This document shows, piece after piece, positions 6,314 through 10,675 of a DNA stretch of 10,675 bases. The stretch is from Methanosarcinales archaeon. GTDB taxonomy: Archaea > Halobacteriota > Syntropharchaeia > Alkanophagales > Methanospirareceae. Numbering within the stretch: position 1 is the first letter of the stretch; each line of letters begins with the position of its first letter. The position numbers were made by a program, and so were the translations under genes. The notes under the pieces are model-generated. The model saw nothing but the letters and a program-made list of their open reading frames with translations. It was not told where the DNA came from and ran no database searches. Where the stretch lies: positions 1 to 10,675 of the forward strand of contig QMVO01000034.1 in NCBI GenBank assembly GCA_003661125.1, written 5' to 3'.

Positions 6314-6574
6314 TTATTTCGCCGCAAGCTTCTCTACCAGAATACTCTTCCCGCAGTTGCTGCACCGCACTCTGTATGGTCTCCTATTAAAAACCACGCT
6401 AAACTCCTGTTCCTCTTCACAGTATGGGCACTTGAGCTTGCAGTTAAATTCTTCCTCTCCTCTTCTACGCCATATAAACACCTCTCCTCTCTTTTCACCT
6501 TTATCATTCTTCAATTTTCTGCTCGTGATATAAGAAAAATCCCGTATGTCCTTTATCTCAAAAGGAAGTTTCAT
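6314..6574 (-). CDS. Small zinc-ribbon protein, function unknown
   Basis: This 86-residue protein has one clear feature: a C4 zinc ribbon, CPYC (about residues 49-52) and CSNC (about 71-74), with a short beta hairpin between them (EFSVVFNRRPYRVR). The N-terminal half is basic and charged (KDIRDFSYITSRKLKNDKGEKRGEVF) and could contact nucleic acid or another protein. There is no signal peptide or membrane helix. The ATG lies 25 bp after the arfC stop on the same strand, preceded by a GGGATGGGAT purine stretch, so the two are likely co-transcribed. Function is not predictable from sequence; such ribbons occur in archaeal transcription and translation accessory proteins. Confidence 0.72.
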   Translation of the reverse strand: MKLPFEIKDIRDFSYITSRKLKNDKGEKRGEVFIWRRRGEEEFNCKLKCPYCEEEQEFSVVFNRRPYRVRCSNCGKSILVEKLAAK

Positions 6575-6599
6575 ATCCCATCCCGCTCCCTTTATTTAT

Positions 6600-7286
6600 T
6601 TATTTACGCACTCGCCACCTCAGCAAAATACCTTCGTCCATCCTCTTCGCACTTAAAAGCTCCAGTTTTACCATTTTTTCTTCCTCTATAAATCCGTTAC
6701 CATCCACAAGTGTGGGCGCGTATTCACCTCCTATTATCATATTCCCAACATATATATATATCTCATCAACGAGCCCCTGTGAAATCAAAGACCAGTTAAG
6801 CATTGCACCACCTTCTACCATTAATCTGCTCACGCCTCGTTGCCATAATAGATATAGAAGATTCCTCAAGTTCACTTCTTCATTACCGCAGATCAGAATC
6901 TCCGCTTTCTCTCCTAATCTTTCCACATTCTCCACAATTGCCTGCTTAGACACCGCAATTATTCGTTTGCCTTCTCCCTTGTTCAATATCTCGGCGTCAA
7001 CTGGCGTTCTCGCCTTGCTATCCACCACTATTCGTAACGGATTTTCATCTTTCCGTGCCTTCCGTCTTTCTTCCCTTCTCTTTTCTGATTTTACCGTTAA
7101 CGAAGGATTATCAGCTAAAATAGTGCCTACACCCACCATTATTGCATCACTTTCCGCCTTCAGTGAATCAACCCTATCAAAATCTCTCTCGCTGCTTATT
7201 CTCGTCTGTCTCCTTTCTATCGTTGCTATTTTTCCATCCGCACTCATTGCGGCATTTATGAAGACAAAGGGTCTGGGTTTTTCCAT
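6600..7286 (-). CDS. arfC: 2,5-diamino-6-ribosylamino-pyrimidinone 5'-phosphate reductase (ArfC/RibD reductase family)
   Basis: The 228-residue protein is a stand-alone RibD C-terminal (dihydrofolate-reductase-like) domain. Motifs are INAAMSADGKIA (10-21), the DAIMVGVGTILADNPSLT cofactor/substrate loop (47-64), PLRIVVDS (83-90), RLMVEGGAMLNWSLI (154-168) and DEIYIYVGNMIIGG (174-187). In archaea this NAD(P)H-dependent reductase acts in riboflavin synthesis, after the GTP-derived diaminopyrimidine is made, and before deamination; the same pathway feeds the F420 chromophore. No N-terminal deaminase domain is present, as expected for archaea. The ATG is complementary to 7284-7286 with GAGGT some 12 nt upstream. 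The stop codon falls in a TTTA tetranucleotide repeat. It is followed by the zinc-ribbon gene. Confidence 0.92.
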   Translation of the reverse strand: MEKPRPFVFINAAMSADGKIATIERRQTRISSERDFDRVDSLKAESDAIMVGVGTILADNPSLTVKSEKRREERRKARKDENPLRIVVDSKARTPVDAEILNKGEGKRIIAVSKQAIVENVERLGEKAEILICGNEEVNLRNLLYLLWQRGVSRLMVEGGAMLNWSLISQGLVDEIYIYVGNMIIGGEYAPTLVDGNGFIEEEKMVKLELLSAKRMDEGILLRWRVRK

Positions 7287-7375
7287 TTTTATTTCAACCT
7301 CTTAAAAATATGCCCGCTTCAGAATAAAAAAAATTTCACCTCTCAAAAAAGGAATATCGAAAAAAAAATCGAAAA

Positions 7376-7385
7376 GCTTTTATTA
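7376..7385 (+). promoter_or_regulatory. Putative TATA box for the bactofilin-like gene
   Basis: GCTTTTATTA lies about 28-37 bases before ATG 7413 in the divergent arfC/bactofilin intergenic region. Spacing implies a nearly leaderless transcript. The region also carries long A runs, so the element is not distinctive. Confidence 0.35.
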
Positions 7386-7412
7386 TCATAAAAAAGAAAG
7401 AAGGTCATAAAT

Positions 7413-8429
7413 ATGAAGCTAAAACTCACGTTTGACGGTGGTATGAAGCGACTAATATTCATTTCCTTACTGTTAATTCTGCTCTTACCACACGTTCATG
7501 CACTGCAGATGTTATCTGCCGATCAGGTATCAATTGATTCTCCCATAGATGATGATGTTTTTGTTGCTGGCAGTACAGTAACCATCAATGCTCCGGTTGC
7601 GAGTGCTGTGATTGCTGGTGGCACTGTTATCATCAATGCACCTGTAAGCGGGGATGTTTTTGTTGCTGGCGGGCAAATATTGGTTAATTCCGATATTGAC
7701 GGAAAAATTGTGGCTGCTGGCGGGGACATAGATTTGAGAGGAGCTGCAAAAAATGCTGTTATTGCAGGTGGTGATATCGCCATCCATTCTACCACGGTTA
7801 TTAACAGGGATGCAATCATTGGAGGTGGGAATGTTTCCAATGCTGGTAAGATTCTTGGCAATTTAACCGTAAGAGCGGATAATTTCCAAAATACCGGAAG
7901 TGCAGGTAGTGTGGATTTTAAGAAAACTGAAGGTCTGCGAGGTTTACAAAATTTGATGAATATCTTCAGCATTCTCATGACCGTCGGGTTCCTGATAATC
8001 GGTATAATCTTTATCAAGTTGTTCCCGACGCAATTCTTTATCGTAGAGGAGGAAGTAAGAAAATCTCCTGTAAAAAATACCCTGGTAGGATTCGTTCTTA
8101 TAATCGCATCAGTAATTGTGATAATCTTGCTATCTGTAACTATTGTTGGTTTTCCGGTTGCGTTAATTATGGGAATGCTTTTTATCATAGCTTTGATGCA
8201 CTCCTGTCTTTTCGTATCCTTCGCCGTTGGCAGAAAGATTGTGGACTTATTTAAAGTTAAGCTTAATAATTTGCTGATTTTTGTTCTCGGGTTTGTCATT
8301 TTAAGCCTGCTCTTCAGAATTCCCTATGCCGGTGTGTTAATAGTTATTGTAGCAATTAGTTTGGGATTTGGCGCGATTATTTATGCATTGCGTGAGAACT
8401 GGCAGAATATAACTACCCGTCTTGCTTGA
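7413..8429 (+). CDS. Exported, membrane-anchored bactofilin-like (polymer-forming) protein
   Basis: The 338-residue protein begins with a signal peptide (KRLIFISLLLILLLPHVHA, residues 12-30, likely cleaved after HVHA). Residues about 40-150 hold about six imperfect 16-18-residue repeats with the recurring core V-[IF]-[IV]-A-G-G and I-x-[IV]-N-A-P, predicting a short right-handed beta solenoid as in bactofilin domains. Residues 183-324 contain about four hydrophobic segments (183-205, 223-243, 245-272, 287-320), so the solenoid is probably outside and tethered by a membrane bundle. Proteins of this layout occur in archaea and bacteria; function is unproven, perhaps an envelope scaffold. The start may be ATG 7413 (AGGT 7 nt upstream) or ATG 7443, directly after GGTGGT. 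Its 3' region is duplicated at the right edge of the window. Confidence 0.85.
   Translation: MKLKLTFDGGMKRLIFISLLLILLLPHVHALQMLSADQVSIDSPIDDDVFVAGSTVTINAPVASAVIAGGTVIINAPVSGDVFVAGGQILVNSDIDGKIVAAGGDIDLRGAAKNAVIAGGDIAIHSTTVINRDAIIGGGNVSNAGKILGNLTVRADNFQNTGSAGSVDFKKTEGLRGLQNLMNIFSILMTVGFLIIGIIFIKLFPTQFFIVEEEVRKSPVKNTLVGFVLIIASVIVIILLSVTIVGFPVALIMGMLFIIALMHSCLFVSFAVGRKIVDLFKVKLNNLLIFVLGFVILSLLFRIPYAGVLIVIVAISLGFGAIIYALRENWQNITTRLA
8295..8379 (+). repeat. Left copy of an imperfect direct repeat (inside the bactofilin-like gene)
   Basis: These 85 bases encode the last membrane segment (VILSLLFRIPY onward). They recur at 10585-10675 in the same orientation with four substitutions and one 6-nt insertion. 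The spacing between copies is 2290 bp. Confidence 0.95.
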
Positions 8430-8469
8430 ATTTTTCGAGTAAGTTCTTACCTTTTCCTCCGTTTATATC

Positions 8470-8664
8470 CTAATCCAATGCCATCCAGTTTCTATTCGCT
8501 ATTTCAACGTTCTCAACCTGAGTCTCTTTCATGTTCCTCCTCAAGTAGTTCACAGCCGTTTCGGAGGACTCAATAGCTACCACCTTTTTCAGGGGTCTCA
8601 TTCTCTGTTTTTGCTTCTCTTCCCAAACTCTTTTCCAGTTCAGTTCTTTCATTCTATTTGTCAT
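8470..8664 (-). pseudogene. Remnant of a class I SAM-dependent methyltransferase
   Basis: The 64-codon frame looks like two pieces of a methyltransferase joined together. Residues 5-22 (MKELNWKRVWEEKQKQRM) match the N-terminal W..VWEE helix of a group of methanogen methyltransferases. Residues 27-60 (VVAIESSETAVNYLRRN, then VENVEIANRNW) match the region from beta 2, including the ribose-binding acidic residue Glu32, to the following strand. The glycine-rich SAM-binding motif I that should lie between them, about 50 residues in family members, is missing, and translation stops just after the NW motif where well over half the domain should follow. It lies 22 bp after the small membrane protein gene and 40 bp from the bactofilin 3' end. 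I infer an internal deletion plus 3' truncation; a functional small protein is less likely. Confidence 0.6.
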
Positions 8665-8686
8665 GGCAATCCTTGATGTTTGTTAA

Positions 8687-9061
8687 TTAGAGAATCCTCC
8701 TTTCTTTAACTTCTTCAGGAAGATGCGAACTGAGTAGCCCGCACAGCATTACTATGCTCAATAAGGGAACTTCGTATATCATCAATGCGCTGGCAACTGC
8801 AAGCAGCACGACTTTGACCATGGTCAACACTCCCTCGCTTACTCTAAGCCAAACAAACCCATCCTTATAGAGTTCGCGAGCAACCAGAAACACGCCAGAA
8901 ACCACCGCTATTGCAGGGAATATAGCAGGGACTTCTCCCGCTATTACTGCTCCACCATACCAGACGCTGAAGCCGATAAAGTGAAGAAACAGTATAACAA
9001 TCTTGATTGGTTGGTCAAAAGGTATCCGCCTTTTCGCTTTCGTTGATTTTACTTCTCTCAT
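8687..9061 (-). CDS. Small four-helix membrane protein, function unknown
   Basis: The 124-residue protein has a basic N-terminus (KAKRR, residues 8-12) and four hydrophobic segments at about 18-41, 45-63, 77-97 and 98-113, then a charged tail (HLPEEVKERR). The positive N-terminus suggests it begins in the cytoplasm. The first helix contains LHFIGFSVWYGGAV (26-39); the histidine, tryptophan and paired glycines resemble the first helix of CopD-like/DUF2269-type membrane families, but the match is too short to assign. It starts 15 bp after the exchanger gene with a weak GAGGG site, so it is probably the third gene of the padR-exchanger operon. Confidence 0.78.
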   Translation of the reverse strand: MREVKSTKAKRRIPFDQPIKIVILFLHFIGFSVWYGGAVIAGEVPAIFPAIAVVSGVFLVARELYKDGFVWLRVSEGVLTMVKVVLLAVASALMIYEVPLLSIVMLCGLLSSHLPEEVKERRIL

Positions 9062-9076
9062 TTTCTACGCCCTCTT

Positions 9077-10021
9077 TCAGATATAACCACCGACAACGAA
9101 AATCAAGTACATGAGCACTAAAATTCCGCCAGCCCAGCGAGGTATCTTTTTGGTCATCATAAAGAGCGAGACCACAATAACTGTACCGAAGCACAAGGGA
9201 AGATAGAACCTCAAGACCTGAGTGCCTACTGTGACTGGACTTACCAGAGCTATAATTCCGGCATTAAACAAGAAGAAGGCAAGGATGGAGCCAACCACAT
9301 TCCCAAAACTTATCTCAGGTCTTCCCTTCATCGCTGCTGGAAGCTCTCTTGCCAGCTCCTCAATACTTACGAGGAAGGCAAGGATAGTCATTCCAAAAAC
9401 CGTATCGGAGAGTCCGAGGAGTGCAATGATGGTTTCAGAACCAGCGACCAGCATCTCACTTCCAATGATAACGGCGGCAAGCGATAGGAGAAGAAGTCCA
9501 AAGGATTTCCATTTGCTGAGTTCTTCAGCCTCCTCCAGAGTTTCGGCAACCTCTCCTGAGGGCTTAATGTCAAGACCTCTTTTGCTTAGCCGCAGAAGAT
9601 AGATAACTGATAGAACAAAACCAAGAAGCAAAATTGTGCCATCTATTCTCGATAGCTGACCATCAAAACCCAATATACCAAGAAGAAGCACTGCCAAAAT
9701 GGGCACGGTAAGAATCTGCTTTGGGACCCGCTCAAAGCCCATAGGAGCCAACAGTGCTGTTATCCCAAATGCGAGGGCGATGGCAACCATAGCGGCTCCG
9801 ATAATGGAACCCAAAGCGATGCCTGCTATTCCTTCGAAGGAGCCAACAGCCCCAACGGCAAGATTTTCAGGGTCGAAACCGATGAAGATGACACTGATAA
9901 GGAAGGTGGAAACCCCAAAGCCCAAGGATGTCCCAACAGCTCCTTTGACAAGTTTCTCAGCAAAGTAGATGACTAATCCAAGCCCAACAACAAATAGCGC
10001 TATGGATACAATTGTGTTCAT
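9077..10021 (-). CDS. Divergent Na+/Ca2+ exchanger (CaCA) family membrane protein
   Basis: The 314-residue protein has about ten hydrophobic segments in two inverted halves joined by a soluble loop (about residues 146-172), the CaCA layout. The alpha-1 repeat is IGFDPENLAVGAVGSF...GIALGSIIGA (47-76) and alpha-2 is VSIEELARELPAAMKG...ISFGNVVGSILAF (218-249). The key glutamates are kept (Glu52 and Glu222, equivalent to Glu54 and Glu213 of NCX_Mj). By hand alignment the other ion ligands differ: the Asn81 position is Ala76 and the Asp240 position is Phe249. Ion and coupling may therefore differ from classic Na+/Ca2+ exchange. Its ATG overlaps the padR stop (ATGA) behind a strong GGAGGTAAT site, showing tight coupling to the regulator. 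Confidence 0.88.
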   Translation of the reverse strand: MNTIVSIALFVVGLGLVIYFAEKLVKGAVGTSLGFGVSTFLISVIFIGFDPENLAVGAVGSFEGIAGIALGSIIGAAMVAIALAFGITALLAPMGFERVPKQILTVPILAVLLLGILGFDGQLSRIDGTILLLGFVLSVIYLLRLSKRGLDIKPSGEVAETLEEAEELSKWKSFGLLLLSLAAVIIGSEMLVAGSETIIALLGLSDTVFGMTILAFLVSIEELARELPAAMKGRPEISFGNVVGSILAFFLFNAGIIALVSPVTVGTQVLRFYLPLCFGTVIVVSLFMMTKKIPRWAGGILVLMYLIFVVGGYI

Positions 10022-10311
10022 ATTACCTCCTCTACAAGTTCTTTAATTTTTGGTTTCGCTTCCTCAAGCGCATTAACGCCTTTTTCAGTTATTCGATAGT
10101 ATTTTCTTACCTTGCCGTTAACCACTTCGTCCCTTCTTTTTAGATAGCCTTCTTTCTCTAAAGAGTGGAGTATGGGATACAGGGTTCCAGCACTTATTGA
10201 ATAACCATGCCTTCTGAGTTCGTCCATAATCCATACACCAAAGATCTCGCCTTCATTCGCATGGTGTAAAATGTGTATCCTGATAAACCCCAAAAAGATG
10301 TTTCTCATCAT
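10018..10311 (-). CDS. PadR family winged-helix transcriptional regulator
   Basis: The 97-residue protein is a minimal PadR winged helix without a long C-terminal dimerisation arm. Residues 13-35 form helices (HILHHANEGEIFGVWIMDELRR), the recognition helix includes SAGTLYPILHSLEKEGYL (40-57) with the typical LYP.L..LE..G pattern, and the wing is KVRKYYRITEKG (67-78). A final helix (79-97) probably mediates dimerisation. PadR proteins usually repress their own operon and release DNA on ligand binding. Here the stop overlaps the exchanger start by four bases, so padR is the first gene of a padR-exchanger-membrane protein unit and likely controls it. Two adjacent ATGs (10311 and 10308) are possible starts. 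Confidence 0.92.
   Translation of the reverse strand: MMRNIFLGFIRIHILHHANEGEIFGVWIMDELRRHGYSISAGTLYPILHSLEKEGYLKRRDEVVNGKVRKYYRITEKGVNALEEAKPKIKELVEEVI
10022..10030 (-). promoter_or_regulatory. Strong ribosome-binding site for the exchanger
   Basis: On the minus strand GGAGGTAAT directly precedes ATG 10021, within the end of padR. It is the strongest ribosome site I see in the window and fixes the exchanger start at the ATGA overlap. Confidence 0.75.
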
Positions 10312-10330
10312 AGTATCGCTTAATGATATT
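10312..10330 (-). promoter_or_regulatory. Possible padR operator half-sites
   Basis: TATC (10314-10317) and GATA (10325-10328) form a short interrupted dyad separated by 7 bp, with one further matching base pair outside. It sits around the expected transcription start and just before the padR ATG, where an autoregulator could bind. The dyad is short and may be chance. Confidence 0.2.
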
Positions 10331-10336
10331 GAAAGT

Positions 10337-10556
10337 CTATACCATATAAAAGCCTTTCGGTTTTTTTATTTTGTTGTAGATCCTCTGGAAGCGATTTGGT
10401 TTAGAAGAACGGACTGCTGCCCTCGCACTCTGGATAAATGCCCACCGAAGGTCCCTATCTCTCCCAATTCGCTTTGTCTTTGTATTACACCTGTTTCTTT
10501 GCAAACGGCTTGACATAAACCGGATGTGCCAAATGCACCTCTATCCCCTTCTTTCC
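10337..10556 (-). pseudogene. Decayed IS110-like transposase remnant
   Basis: Two minus-strand frames carry pieces of a transposase. From 10556 the frame reads KKGIEVHLAHPVYVKPFAKK followed, after a stop codon, by YKDKAN; this resembles the DEDD-domain segment of IS110 transposases (GIEV.LAHP..VK..A, then KTDKIDA). From 10462 a shifted frame reads RDLRWAFIQSARAAVRS then NRFQRIYNKIKK to a stop at 10337; this resembles the C-terminal Transposase_20 segment (LRWAL..AA.AA.R....FY.R...KKGK). About 150-200 residues that should separate them are missing, and the frame carries at least one stop and a frameshift. No terminal structures are recognisable. The assignment is from pattern memory; inactivity is clear. 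Confidence 0.62.
10342..10352 (-). promoter_or_regulatory. Putative TATA box for the padR operon
   Basis: The minus strand reads CTTTTATATGG, a good archaeal TATA match. A start about 26 bases downstream (near 10321) leaves a leader of about 10 nt before ATG 10311. The element lies inside the 3' end of the decayed transposase frame. Confidence 0.5.
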
Positions 10557-10572
10557 CTATTTATAAGGCAGT

Positions 10573-10675
10573 GTTTTTCATGTAGTCATTTTAAGCCTGC
10601 TCTTCAGAATTCCCTATGACGGTGTATTAATAGTTATTGTAGCAGTAGTAGTTAGTTTGGGATTTGGCGCTATTA
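10573..10675 (+). pseudogene. 5'-truncated copy of the bactofilin-like gene (runs off the window)
   Basis: Bases 10585-10675 match 8295-8379 with four substitutions and a 6-nt in-frame insertion that makes a GTAGTAGTT run. The frame is preserved and encodes the same last membrane segment (VILSLLFRIPY, with Ala306 of the full-length protein changed to Asp, then GVLIVIVA). Weak similarity extends left to about 10573, then an in-frame TAA lies at 10564-10566, and no start codon separates it from the homologous part. It therefore cannot be an intact gene from this side: signal peptide, solenoid and the first membrane segments are missing. It may be a duplication scar or a recombined paralogue. 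What follows on the right is unknown. Confidence 0.85.

Noticed and set aside
6591..6606. Four tandem TTTA units at the arfC stop codon
   Set aside because: The repeat contains the stop codon and changes in its length would mostly affect untranslated DNA, so phase variation is not supported.
6749..6763. Short TA dinucleotide run inside arfC
   Set aside because: It encodes the ordinary IYIYV strand of the reductase; no alternative function is needed.
7372..7381. AAAAGCTTTT palindrome upstream of the bactofilin-like gene
   Set aside because: Ten bases of A/T-rich palindrome is expected by chance in this composition and it has no second copy nearby.
7540..7860. Short repeated DNA pattern considered as a CRISPR or tandem repeat array
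   Set aside because: The repetition is imperfect, in frame and explained by the solenoid protein repeats; there are no unique spacers.
7523..8299. 258-codon open frame on the minus strand
   Set aside because: It mirrors the repeat-rich bactofilin-like gene and has the low-complexity character of an antisense frame.
10271..10513. 80-codon + strand open frame upstream of padR
   Set aside because: It overlaps the padR start and promoter and runs antisense to the transposase remnant; its protein has no recognisable pattern.

Overview
The window reads as the chromosome of an archaeon from a methanogenic or methane/alkane-oxidising euryarchaeal lineage. The evidence is a fused formaldehyde-activating enzyme/hexulose-6-phosphate synthase (Fae-Hps), a protein I recognise as methanogenesis marker 6, an MptE-type tetrahydromethanopterin enzyme at the left edge, separate-subunit GMP synthase (GuaAb without its amidotransferase), archaeal ArfC, archaeal DUF424, a tRNA-Ile without encoded CCA, A/T-rich TATA-type promoters and GGTGA-type ribosome sites. 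I cannot fix the genus.

Left half (1-7290), conserved metabolism: mptE fragment (-); a TrkA-N/DHH phosphoesterase (+); a DUF424 protein (-); tRNA-Ile(GAU) (+) with an 18-bp perfect palindrome just upstream; a tight three-gene + operon (mmp6, an unknown 101-aa protein, fae-hps); then convergent - strand genes hisF, guaAb, a zinc-ribbon protein and arfC. The set has a biochemical theme. GuaAb makes GMP, the precursor of the GTP used by MptE (pterin) and ArfC (riboflavin/F420) pathways. Fae uses the pterin. Hps run in reverse supplies ribulose-5-phosphate for ArfC-type products and for PRPP, which feeds histidine (HisF) and purines.

Right half (7413-10675), more plastic: an exported membrane-anchored bactofilin-like protein (+) is followed by a - strand unit of PadR regulator, divergent CaCA-type cation exchanger and a four-helix membrane protein, ending in a methyltransferase remnant that has lost its SAM-binding glycine motif. 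Upstream of padR lies a decayed transposase that I read as IS110-like, and at the extreme right edge is a near-identical copy of about 90 bp of the bactofilin 3' region. The exchanger unit is thus bracketed by a 2.29-kb-spaced direct repeat and gene debris, the clearest sign of rearrangement in the window. I see no CRISPR array, intact mobile element, rRNA or obvious defence system.
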